Below, in pieces: positions 46,913-57,100 of a stretch of DNA of 64,000 nt. Made by a program: the position numbers and the translations under genes. The notes under the pieces are model-generated. The model was given only the letters and a program-made list of their open reading frames with translations, was not told the origin of the DNA and did no database searches. The stretch spans positions 69,034,546 through 69,098,545 of the forward strand of contig OY720344.1 in assembly GCA_963082975.1 (NCBI GenBank). The letters are read 5' to 3'. How positions within the stretch are numbered: position 1 is the stretch's first letter; the number at the start of each line of letters is the position of its first letter. The stretch comes from Labia minor (lineage: Eukaryota; Arthropoda; Insecta; Dermaptera; Spongiphoridae).

Positions 46913-47600
46913 AATAAAAAAATAAATCAAATTAAACAATTATACATACTTACATTACTCTCATTTAGAACGTTATATATTGGAGTAAATATTAATAATT
47001 AAAAAAAAATGCATATATTTCTCCACACCGCAAGTACACATCTCAATGAATCGCTATTTCCATTGACTACATTTCATTGTTTCATTTCTAATTTTATAAA
47101 TTGGATAACATTTATTAGTCAAAATGCAAATAGCGTGAACACATATAGTTTAAATAATTATTTTGGTTTCATTCTGAGAAAATACAAAACTAACTTCGAA
47201 AATATATTATTAATAATAATTCAAATAATTGAAATTTATTCATGTTTATTCTATGGAATTGTAGCTCATCCGGAAGAGGGTCATTACCTACCACGTTTTG
47301 ATGTTTTTTCCTTTAAACTGACCGTAAAAATAAAGAAATATATTTGATAGTTAAAAATTGTATAAAACTGCTATATATAGAATTTCAGCATGATTGAATA
47401 AAGTACCGGAATTAATTTTTTAACACTGCAAATCACGCCCCAGCACGTTACAACAAAGAGCCAAACATGCGTATAAATATGATTTATTAATTTTAATTTA
47501 TAATTTAATTAATTAAAATTAATTTAAATATAGGTGATATGTGTTATTTAATCTAATTTAAATTGAGAGATAGTCGAGTGGAGACTCTCCAGAATTTTTT
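46913..47600 (+). repeat. dispersed repeat R2, long copy
   Basis: Nearly identical over about 550 bp to 55,855-56,460 in the same orientation. It ends with a GATAGTCGAGTGGAGAC-type stretch at about 47,567. The plus frame 47,009-47,347 lies within the repeat and is not supported as a gene. Confidence 0.85.
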
Positions 47601-48278
47601 AATTTGTAAAATGATTTTATAATAGAAAAATTAAAATTAATTATACATTTTATGTTAATTTTATTTATTAATAAATATTTTTTGGAATAAATTTATTATT
47701 TTTTAAAAAAAAAGAAATCTTTTATTCAATTAATGCAAAATGAAATCATTTCTCGTAACATTTTTTCGAATATAAAAGAACATATATCTTTATTTAAAAA
47801 TAAAATATTGAAGAATGGGAAGGAAATTGAATGCTGAAAAGAAGATGAAACTTGGTTGGTTTCGTTTTGTTCAGGTAGTGAATTCATATGGATTTATTTT
47901 TAATTTAAACGTAATATTCTATGAAAATCATTGTTGAAGTGAGATTAGGAATAGGAGAATATAGCAATTTAAAAAATAATTATTCATTGAATATGTACTT
48001 ATCGTATATATAATAAGTTTCCACCTAATATACTAGCAGCAAATAGGATAGATTGCTTGATTGTTTAAATCTTAATATAAAATTATGAATTTACTGTATT
48101 TTGTTTTTATGAGAGATATTTCGAAATTTAATTTTCCATTGATTTTAATAATTTGTGATTTCGTACATTTCTTTTGTTATCGGCTCTCAAATCCACTTCA
48201 TCGGCATTGCACCCAACATGAATATAGACTAAAATACCTCGATCTAAGATTCGTGGTTGTTTATATATACCTCTTTTA
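47601..48278. other. AT-rich gap, no gene recognised
   Basis: Nothing recognised; the 85-codon plus frame 48,085-48,342 runs into R1. Confidence 0.35.
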
Positions 48279-48700
48279 TAACGTTTTTCATAACTTCACT
48301 TGGCGTCTGTCTCTCTGTCTGTTCGCTCTTTTGACAAATTGAAATCGATTTTTCATCGACTTTTTATTGAGATAGACTTTTTAAAATTTTTATAGATATT
48401 TCAATGGGTCCCTACTTCTAGGGATAGAAGAAATATAATTGAATTATTATTAATTAATTGTAATTAATTAGCGAATAATTACTTTTAGTAACTATCTCCT
48501 TTTGTATTGCTCCGATTAATTTTTTTTCAACGGATTTTGAAACATAAATATTGATTTCAGGATAGATTTTCATTCATTTTGAACGTATTTAAAAATATTT
48601 CATAGCATTAAAATCAATGATGAATTCTTATTAATCAGTTATATCGCCAATGAGGAGGGGTTTCTTCCCCTCAAATGGTATAGAGAAAATTTTTTTTTAT
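48279..48700. repeat. dispersed repeat R1, copy 2
   Basis: Matches 1,808-2,210 closely; small insertions only. Confidence 0.75.
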
Positions 48701-48707
48701 ACATTGT

Positions 48708-48812
48708 ACCAGGGTAGTCTGAAAAGTTTCCGACCTGACCAAGAAAAACGATGTTTTTCAATTTTTTGTTTGTTTTATTTTTCAACAGAATCTCCATCAA
48801 CACTGATACATT
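48708..48812 (-). pseudogene. mariner 3' end (third family)
   Basis: Terminal repeat CCAGGGTAGTCTGAAAAGTT at the left, and on the minus strand CISVDGDSVEK followed by a stop, the C-terminal end (RCI..DGDYVEK) of a mariner transposase. Only about 100 bp remain; it interrupts the R1/fold-back pair when compared with 1.8-3.1 kb. Confidence 0.75.
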
Positions 48813-49256
48813 GTTATATTAAATAAATTCATCATATTAAAATTGCACTAAAAAGAATAATATAATATAAATATAAATTTTTTTATAAAATAACATTTAA
48901 TATTTGATAATATGTAAGTTTAATAAAAATTCTTATTAAATTTTGATACATACTTTGATATAAGTATATTACAGTGAAAAATAATTAAAGATTAATTTCT
49001 TAGCTCTTAAACTATCAATTTTATTGCATCATAAAAAAAGTTGTCAGTTTATGTGTTTAATAAAATTTTTAGTATTACAATAATTTGACTTGATTGTTCA
49101 TATAAATAAATAAAACTAATTGCGCCCGACGTTTTTCGTTGAATATGAAGCAATTCATCCACAAACATTGTCAAACTTATAGAAAAATTATTTTATTCTT
49201 TTTAGTCCATTGGAAAAACGTTATTTTATAAAATTTTTTTATATTTATATTATTCT
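48813..49256. repeat. fold-back element, single-arm copy
   Basis: Right arm 49,118-49,256 matches 2,999-3,137; 48,813-48,900 matches about 2,572-2,660 on the left side. The inner left arm is deleted. Confidence 0.7.
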
Positions 49257-49304
49257 AATCTTTAAATATCCAAAAGAAAGTCTAATTTTTATTTTAAAAA
49301 TATC

Positions 49305-49690
49305 TGGAGTGTCTCCACTCGACTATCTCGCAAATTTGAATTGGATTAATTAACACATATATTATATTTAAATTAAATTTAATTAATTAAATTATAAATT
49401 AAAATTAATAAATCATATTTATTAAACCAGCCCGTGCTTGTCTCTTTCTTGAAAGCATCACGCCACGTGCTGGCACGTGATTAGCAGTGTTGAAAAATCA
49501 ATTCTGGTACTTTCAGCGATTCAATCAATTCAATATATAGCAGTTTTATACAATTTTTAATCAAGTGAAAAACTATCAAAAATATATCTTTATTTTTACG
49601 GTCACTTTAGAGGAAAGAAAATAAAAACGTAGCAGGTAATAACCCTCTTCCTCTTGAGTTTCATTTCTAAAAAGATGATAGAAAACTGAA
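49305..49690 (-). repeat. dispersed repeat R2, inverted partial copy
   Basis: Reverse complement of the right half of R2 including GGAGTGTCTCCACTCGACTA, CACGTGCTGGCACGTGA and the ATTGTATAAAACTGC block. Confidence 0.7.
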
Positions 49691-49834
49691 TTTTGAATAA
49701 TGCCTGTTTTCCAAATATCATTATTCTAGCTCAAACCCTTTTTGCGTAATCTTGTCTACATACATACACTCACATATATATATATACACACACACAGAAG
49801 AAGAAGAACAGAGAAGGATGAACAAAAAAGAGCT

Positions 49835-50112
49835 GGATTTGTGTGGGTTCACGTGGGCGGCGTGTTTATCTATAGCTGATATGCTTCCCAAAATCAACTT
49901 TTGGAGGAGTTCGAGATATTCCTGGATCGTCTTGTTTCTGATGTTTGCGGGTGCTCCCCGATGATCATAGCAGGCGACTTCAACGCTTGGGCGGTGGAAT
50001 GGGGGTGTTATAGGACCAACGCTAGAGGACAGGCTTTATTGTGCGCGTTCTCTACCTTGGACATTGATTTAGTGAACTCAGGTTCAACATATACATTGAG
50101 CATTGGGAAACT
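49835..50112 (+). pseudogene. R1/Jockey-like endonuclease fragment
   Basis: Plus-strand endonuclease of a non-LTR element of the R1/Jockey/I side, distinct from the RTE-like ones. VWVHVGGVFIYS, a stop where the family usually has Cys, YASQNQL, then LLEEFEIFLDRLVSDVCG, PMIIAGDFNAWAVEWG (catalytic GDFNA), TNARGQALLCAFSTLDIDLV and NSGSTYT. These are consecutive conserved endonuclease blocks. It ends before the SDH motif at about 50,112. No RT follows. Confidence 0.85.
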
Positions 50113-50129
50113 CAGTCGTAAAAAAGTCT

Positions 50130-50234
50130 AAAGTCTGGTCGCGAAAAACAATTTATCTTTTTTTTTAGAGGCAAATTGAAAATTTTTTAAGTTTAAAGTG
50201 GAAGTAGTCGCGGGCCGCGAGTTTGACACCCCTG
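50130..50234. mobile_element. hAT-like terminal fragment
   Basis: Right end reads inward CAGGGGTGTCAAACTCGCGG, the form of a hAT terminal inverted repeat, with a subterminal GTCGCG. TTCTAAGT after it could be the 8 bp duplication but the other end is missing. Confidence 0.5.
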
Positions 50235-50429
50235 TTCTAAGTGAATATACCTACGCATATCTACTGTTGTACAATTACAAAGAAATTAACTTATTATAAA
50301 ACTAAGTATTAAAATATATAAGATATTATTATTATTTACAAATTTGTACTTTCTCAGCATTTTTTGATTTTTTTGCTAGTAACTATTCACCTATCCCATA
50401 GATGTTAGGGGCATAGGCTAGGTCTAAAT

Positions 50430-50735
50430 GGGATAGGAATTCACCTTGGCTCATTTGACTCTTCAGATATCAATCCTTTCTTTAGCATCTGTGTATAGGA
50501 GGTATCTATATTCTGGTAATGAATGGATTATCTTCGAATTGGTTTACACGGTGGAAGATTCTCATGATTTCAGTGTTCATCTCGTGCGTCCATTAAATAC
50601 GTCGATTACGAGCTTCTCTGAGAACAGTCTTCTCTCCCAAAACTTGAGTAGACGAGCCCGAAGAAATGGTGGCATCAGTTTGATTGGCCTCTGTAGAATC
50701 CATTACATCAGTTGGTTGTTGTTGGGCTAATTCTT
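50430..50735 (-). pseudogene. retroelement N-terminal ORF fragment
   Basis: Minus-strand frame ELAQQQPTDVMDSTE, then VLREARNRRI, a stop, WTHEMNTEIMRIFHRVNQFE. The last block resembles the R..W..E.N..IMR.YY motif seen at the start of some animal non-LTR ORFs. The plus-strand 94-codon frame is the antisense shadow. Assignment is by pattern only. Confidence 0.4.
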
Positions 50736-51610
50736 AATCATTATCTTTTATATAAAAATCTAGAAAGTTCAAAATTTTTCTAAATTCTAAATTTCTTTTC
50801 AACCAATTATTATTATTATTATTATTATTGAAATCTAATTGATTTTCATCAGAAAGACTGTTTTATATATACTTAATTTTGAATACCATACAACTATTTT
50901 CTTTCTTGATTAAGACCTCTGACATGTTTTATAAATATCTCATGATAAGCTAACTTCAGTCTTCGAGTTGTTTATTTGAAATGACAATGAATTTAGGTAA
51001 TCCACGGATAAGGATTGTAAGAGAAGGCTGTTCATGAATATTTAGCTGCTCCGCTAAGTGAGCAGGCGTTTGATCATCTTAACAAGAATATCCTCCGGCT
51101 AAAAAACTTTTTGTCAGTTGATTATCTAAAATTCCTCTTCATTAAAAAGCTTACATTTTTTCTATTTATAGAAATGAGAAAATAAGATTTTTAATTTTCA
51201 AAAGAAATATGAAATACTTATTAAAAATATTTTATTTTATTTTATTACATTATATCTCTCTGATGGATTCTGGATGATTTCGAATTATTTATATTTGTAA
51301 AATGATATCAATCGGTAGATTATACAAATTCAATTTCAAGGGGTCTCAATATTAAATTAAATTTTAGAATTTTTATATATATGATCTCTTTTGATATTCC
51401 TATAAAGCCAATCAACCCTTAAGGAATCAAGGAATTAAGTAAGTTCTCTTCTTTCAATGTAGTAAATTTAACTTAAACTAAGTTAGTCTTAATACTTGTA
51501 TCGCTTTATCTTCAATCATTCTAAAATGTTTATTTATATAATTTCAAAACAATTTATATATATGTATATACATACCATTTATTAAAACGTTTGTTAATAA
51601 TATATATATA
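50736..51610. other. AT-rich gap, no gene recognised
   Basis: An (ATT)n run at about 50,808-50,828; nothing else recognised. Confidence 0.35.
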
Positions 51611-51924
51611 TCTTATATATAAAATGCTCGTGTCACAAAACTTTGAAATCATACTCCTCCGAAACGGCTGGACCGATTCTTATGAAATTTTTTATGCATA
51701 TTCAGTAGGTCTCAGGGCATGTCCGACTTCTTTTATAAGACCACTAATTGGTAAGGTGTGTCCAGGAGGTGGAAATTTAAATATAATTAGTTTAGTTACA
51801 ATGCTAGATCATAGAGGCGCTGGTGGCGATAATTTGACATTTGCTCAGAATTTAAAAATTATTGTAATATTTCACTTTTTATTTTAAATTCTAATATTCA
51901 AATATCAATTCAATTATATTAAAT

Positions 51925-52093
51925 TATTAAAGCTTTGGTGGTTGTTTTTATTTATAACAGAATTTTGTAAATTAAACCACATATTGATATTTGCTACTTC
52001 TGCAATCGAAACGTTGTGTATATTTTTGTATTTTTTGAATAAATTTATAATAACAAATATCAATATGTGGTTTAATTTACAAAATTCCGTTAT
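51925..52093. repeat. MITE-like inverted repeat, copy 2
   Basis: Copy of 5,068-5,344 with most of the left arm and the spacer deleted; nested in Helitron copy 1. Confidence 0.8.
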
Positions 52094-52869
52094 CAATTCA
52101 ATTAAATAATTTATTCTAAAAGTTCTCATTTTAATTTATTTAATAAAATATTTAGATTATATATAACTTAATTTTTATTTATTCTTTCTATATATTGGAA
52201 TATTTCTTCTTTTCTATTTGAAAGTGAAAGCTTAAAAAAACAGAATATATTATTTTTAATGTTTTATGAATACAAAAATATTTTCAAAACGTAAATTAAA
52301 ATAACTAAATTATATTATTTTTGATTTTGTATCAATTATTATTACAAATATATTTTAAGTGCAAAAATGATTTCTTGGTTAATTAAAATATGTTTTTTAG
52401 ACAAATGATATAAACGAGATGTTTTAAATTTATGTCTTTTTTATATTGAGTATTTTTTTAAAATTAAAATTTGTTTTAAATCAAAATTATTGTATTCAAT
52501 TATATTTTTTATTAATAGGCTTCTTTTTTTATTTTTAATTTTTAATAAATTCTCTTTTTTGATATGATATTAATAAAAAATAATATTAAATTATATATAA
52601 ATTTAAAAATTAGAATATTTGAATTTTTTTAAATTTTAACACATGTAATCAATCATATGCATAACGAATGGAAAATTTTGAAAATCAACTTGGTATTAAA
52701 TTCAGAAAAAAATACTGGTATATAGAATATAATAGACCATTCGAATATAATTTAAAACTATTTCTCTCTTTCTATTTTAAATTAAAAAAAAACGGAGTGT
52801 TAAGAAATTAAGATGCCTGGATAGGTAAATGGGCTGGAAGAGGAGGTAATTTATAATTTTCTTCTAATT

Positions 52870-53490
52870 CAGATTGAAATTAATAGTGATAAGAAAAAAT
52901 ATTTAGTAACAAAATCTATATACAAAATGTAGAATTTGAATATGTAGAAAAATTGAATGTAATCACGAAGGATAATAATATTTGAGAAGAATTTAAATCG
53001 AGGTTGAAATCGGGAAACGCCTGTTATCATGCAGTAAAGAGGCTTATCTCATCAAAATTATTATAAAAGGGAATCAAAATTAAAATATATAAACCAATTA
53101 TTTTGCCTTTTATATTATATGGGTGGGACGCAAGGTCTATGACCCTGGGAGATGAGAGTAGATTCAGAGTATTCTTTCCAGCATTTATTGGCCAAAGAAA
53201 GATGAGGTCACCGGGGAATGGCGAAGACTGCATATCGAGGAAATGCATGACCTCTATGCATCTTCAGAAATAGTTAGGGTTATAAAAGCGAAAAAGCTGC
53301 GATAGGCAGGGGACGTGGCTAGAATGGGAGTGGAAAAAGATATTGGATTGGAAAACGTCCGCTTGGAAGACCAAGGACGTGTAGGAAGGGTCGTAAGAGA
53401 GATGGGACAAGTGCTCAGGATAGGGACACTTGGAGAAATGTGGTTGCTGCGGCCAAGAACTTTCGAGTTCCTTAGAGTCACAGAGATAGA
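52870..53490 (+). pseudogene. non-LTR ERT tail, copy 6 (Helitron passenger)
   Basis: Plus-strand blocks in several frames: NVITKDNNI near 52,965, SGNACYHAVKRLISSK at about 53,010-53,055, KIYKPIILPFILYGWDARSM at about 53,085-53,140, DEVTGEWRRLHIEE at 53,205-53,240, IVRVIKAKKLR at 53,272-53,302, and the closing VVAAAKNFRVP near 53,440-53,470. A GATAGATAGAT tail follows at 53,488. Stops and frameshifts; no RT core. It is embedded in Helitron copy 1 at the same place as in the 32 kb copy. Confidence 0.85.
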
Positions 53491-53984
53491 TAGATATAAC
53501 ATATACAATAATAATATATATAATTAATTTACTGATTAAATTAAAATATATTTTAAATAAGAACACAAAAACAAATGAATGTTTTATGTAATATACTTAT
53601 TGAAACAAAATAGATGAAAATCTTTTACTACTCTTAACCAAATACTATGTACCACTCGGGGGGTACAGGAGGCGGAGCCCCCGTCTAGGTGTGGAGAGCG
53701 CCGAAGGCGCTCGGAGCAGCTAGTCTTATATATAAAATTCTCGTGTCACAAAACTTTGAAAAAGTACTCCTCCGAAACGGCTGGACCGATTCTTATGAAA
53801 TTTTTTATGTATATTCAGTAGGTCTCAGGGCATGTCAGACTTCCTTCATAAAACCGCTAATTGGTAAGGTGTGTCCAGAGGGTGGAATTTAAATAAAATT
53901 AGTTTAGTTACCATAATAGATCATAGAGGCGCTGGTGGCGAAAATTTGACATGTATATAAATTCTAATAGAAGACTTGCAAACA

Positions 53985-54062
53985 ATACTGCTTCCTGGGT
54001 AAACCAACTAGCGCGGCATCTTATGACTTTGCCCCCTCAGTTCGAAACTCGCAAAGGCACAT
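53985..54062 (+). mobile_element. possible tRNA-related SINE fragment in Helitron
   Basis: CAGTTCGAAACTCGC (about 54,038-54,052) is a good B box; AACTAGCGCGGCATC about 35 bp upstream could be an A box. A full cloverleaf is not evident. Confidence 0.35.
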
Positions 54063-54829
54063 TTTTTTCTTTAAGTATTATATATTTTTTTTACAAGTTT
54101 ATTAATTTTTATTATTTTAATATTTTATTAAATTATTTTATTTTATTAAATTAAATTTTATTATTAAATTTTATTTTATTAAATTAATAGTTATGTCAAT
54201 TAATTTTTTGTGCATAAATAAACATATATAAAAAACTATATGATTAATTGAAATATTGTAAATATTAGAAAAATAAAAATAAAAATATAAATATTAAAAA
54301 CATCTTTTTTATTGTATTCTTTGCGCTACTAAATGACAACATGTTTATATCAAATTTTTAATTTCTTAGGTTATTAATTAGATATTATTAAAATTTATAG
54401 TCTATGAACAGAAATGAAAAATTCTAAAGTCACTTTTTGATTCTAGAGGACATGAAACGCGAATATACACAAAAAAATTTAAATTCTGAGCAATGTGTAG
54501 ATAAAATTTTTTTATATACATATTGATATTTACAATATCTCAATTGATCTTATTGGCCTTTTAAACTTTGAAAACATTCACATTACGGCTATAATTTAAT
54601 ACTATTAATTTTTAAGATTATGTGAGTAAATTATTTTAATTAAGAAAATTTGATCTCATAATTGGATTTTCACGTAAGATTTTAATATATATTTTTTAAT
54701 ATTATTTTTATAATAGTTTAGTGTTATGCTAATTTCTTTATATTTTATTTTTATTTTGTTTACTTTGTTTTTTTTTTAAATAAATTAATAACATTTAAAG
54801 TAGCATAAAAAAATTAATCGAAGCAGGAA

Positions 54830-55345
54830 TAGTGATGGGGTTTGAAATTAATAGTGATAAGACAAAATAATTAGTATCAGAGAGAATAATATTTGCAAAG
54901 AATTTAAATCGAGGTTGCAATCGGGAAATTATTATCAAAGGGGATCAAAATTATTAAATTATTAATTGTATTATATGGGTAGGAGGCATGGTCTATAACC
55001 CTGGGAGATGAGAGTAGATTCAGAGTATTTGAGAATAGGATTCTTCCCAGCATTTATGGGCAAAAGAAAGATGAGGACACCGGGGAATAGCGGAGACTGC
55101 ATAACAAGGAATTGCATGACCTCTATGCATCTCTAGATATAGTTAGGGTTATAAAAGCGAGAAGGCTGGGATCGGCAGGGCACATGGCTAGAATGGGAGA
55201 GGAAAAATATATTCGTGGGGAGTTCGATTGGAAAACGTCCGTTTGGAAGACCAATTGTGAACAGGGTGGACAATGTAGGAAGGAACGTGAGAGAGATGGG
55301 ACAGGGTAGGAGTTAGATGGTTATAGCTCAGAATAGGGACACTCG
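54830..55345 (+). pseudogene. non-LTR ERT tail, copy 7 (Helitron passenger)
   Basis: Plus-strand tail with a deletion between the KSRLQSGN-like start (about 54,905-54,930) and VLYG-like block (about 54,968). Then MTLGDESRFRVFENRILPSI at 55,000-55,060, RLHNKELHDLYASLDIVRVI at about 55,094-55,155, and GHMARMGEEKYI at about 55,178-55,215. In the usual family the GRP block follows, here shifted. It ends just before the G-run and Helitron 3' module. Confidence 0.85.
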
Positions 55346-55539
55346 GGGGGGGGGGGTACAGGGGGAGGAGCCCCCGTCTAGGTGTGGAGAGCGCCGAAGG
55401 CGCTCGGCGCAGCTAATATATATATATATTTAAATTATACAAGTACATTCGATTAAGGAAATTACTTTTATGTTGGTGCAAATATGTTTCTGATATATTG
55501 AGATTATCAGCCATTTTAGATTAGTAGTTTGTTTTTGAC

Positions 55540-55856
55540 ATCTGAAAAAGTTAGTAACGTTTTTGTTTGTTCTTCGATTTTTTAAAGAATCAGTATTAAA
55601 TTTTGCGTTAAAAAAGGAATAAAGTAATAAGCACTTAAAATGTTGACTGTGACAATTTACACAATTAATAAGATAAAGTTGCCAAAACGAAAAACGCATT
55701 TCAGAAGTGCTTCGACAATTGGAAGAAGTGCTGGCATAAGTGCATTATATCCGAGGGGAATTATTTTGAAGGGGACAAAATGGATATTGATGAATAAATA
55801 AATACTTTTCGGAATAATTCAAAATTCACCTTTTCTTTTGAATAAACCGTGGGTGT
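55540..55856 (+). mobile_element. internally deleted mariner, same family as 1 kb copy
   Basis: About 315 bp: the 5' half matches 985-1,110 (GAAAAAGTTAGT.ACGTTTTTG) and the 3' half matches 1,468-1,675 (codons for KSAFQKCF and YFEGDKMD, then the terminal repeat). The central catalytic region, about 370 bp, is deleted. Non-coding. Confidence 0.85.
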
Positions 55857-56620
55857 AAATAAAAAAAATAAATCAAATTAAATAATTATACATACTTACA
55901 TTACTCTCATTTAGAACGTTATATATTGGAGTAAATATTAATAATTAAAAAAAAATGCATATATTTCTCCACACCGCAAGTACACATCTCAATGAATCGC
56001 TATTTCCATTGACTACATTTCATTGTTTCATTTCTAATTTTATAAATTGGATAACATTTATTAGTCAAAATGCAAACAGCGTGAACACATAATTTAAATA
56101 ATTATTTTGGTTTCATTCTGAGAAAATACAAAACTAACTTCGAAAATATATTATTAATAATAATTCAAATAATTGAAATTTATTCATGTTTATTCTATGG
56201 AATTGTAGCTCATCCTGAAGAGGGTCATTACCTACCACGTTTTGATGTTTTTCCATTAAACTGTCCGTAAAAATAAAGAAATATATTTGATAGTTAAAAA
56301 TTGTATAAAACTGCTATATATAGAATTTTAGCTTGATTGAATCGCTGAAAGTACCGGAATTAATTTTTTAAATTTTTTAACACGTTGACAGCCAATCACG
56401 CGCCAGCACGTGATGTTGTGCCATCACCAAAGAGTCAAATACGCAAATTAATTTTTTAAATTTTGACTTAAAAATGAAGGCAAAGATTATATGTTAATTA
56501 ATTAATCCAATTTAATTATACTCATAATTTAATTAATTTAATTTAATTTAAATATAATTACGTTAATTAATCCAATTCAAATTTGCGAAATAGTCGAGAA
56601 GAGACACTCCAGATTATTTT
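55857..56620 (+). repeat. dispersed repeat R2, fullest copy
   Basis: Matches 46,913-47,600 but with extra sequence in the right part (CACGCGCCAGCACGTGATG at about 56,397). Ends with GCGAAATAGTCGAGAAGAGA near 56,585-56,605. Confidence 0.85.
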
Positions 56621-56751
56621 TTTTATAAATTTAAAATATTTAAGAATTTTTGCATTGGCACGTTCTTAATTCATTAATTTACTATTGATGACAGATTTTG
56701 TTAATGAAATACATATTCTTAATATAACAATAATTATATATATATATAATA

Positions 56752-57066
56752 TGTTTATGAGTAAAGGGTTAAAATAACAAACCAAATTAGTTTCTCTGAA
56801 AATAAGAGATTTATATTTTGATTATTCAATGTTTCTTTTTACAAATTATATACAAATTTACAAATTTACCTGAAAATAAGAGAAACGACAATTAAGATTT
56901 ATTATTCGTCTCTTTTACAATTCTTCTGTAGTTAATTCAATTTATTTATTTTTACAATATTTATGTCTTGCCTGTCATCTATATCTGCTAATATAGATGA
57001 TCAGAGACCTCTAGCAGAAGTTCTAGAAGCGCGCGCCATATTTAAAGAGAATATATTCTCTTTACA
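56752..57066 (-). mobile_element. Gypsy 3' LTR (315 bp)
   Basis: In minus orientation begins TGTAAAGAGAATATATTCTC and ends ACTCATAAACA. By eye it matches 61,277-61,591 without a mismatch. A further 7 bp (TATAATA) is shared at the outer side, so the true end may be 56,745. It lies in a TA-rich run; TATA on both sides could be the target duplication but is uninformative there. A polypurine tract (minus AGGAGGGGAGA) lies just inside at 57,067-57,077. Confidence 0.92.
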
Positions 57067-57100
57067 TCTCCCCTCCTTGAGATGAAAATTGCATAAATTT

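Larger units (their letters stand above)
51611..53723 (+). mobile_element. Helitron (tandem copy 1) carrying an RT tail
   Basis: A 2.1 kb non-autonomous rolling-circle element. The 5' terminus at 51,611 is TCTTATATATAAAATGCTCG, preceded by A, and soon includes CTCCGAAACGGCTGGACCGA, both typical of a widespread animal Helitron end. The 3' end has the double hairpin and CTAG at 53,720-53,723. Inside are a MITE copy (51,952-52,093), AT-rich filler and a plus-strand ERT tail (52,870-53,490). No Rep or helicase. The next base starts a second Helitron. Confidence 0.85.
53724..55416 (+). mobile_element. Helitron (tandem copy 2) carrying an RT tail
   Basis: Begins TCTTATATATAAAATTCTCG at 53,724, directly after CTAG of copy 1, and includes the same CTCCGAAACGGCTGGACCGA word. 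It ends with AGAGCGCCGAAGGCGCTCGG and CTAA at 55,413-55,416, followed by T. The 1.7 kb interior holds a possible SINE, AT filler, an ERT tail and a run of 11 G before the 3' module. No transposition genes. Confidence 0.85.

Noticed and set aside
47009-47347. 112-codon plus ORF
   Set aside because: Lies in repeat R2; the second copy at 56 kb has a deletion that shifts the frame.
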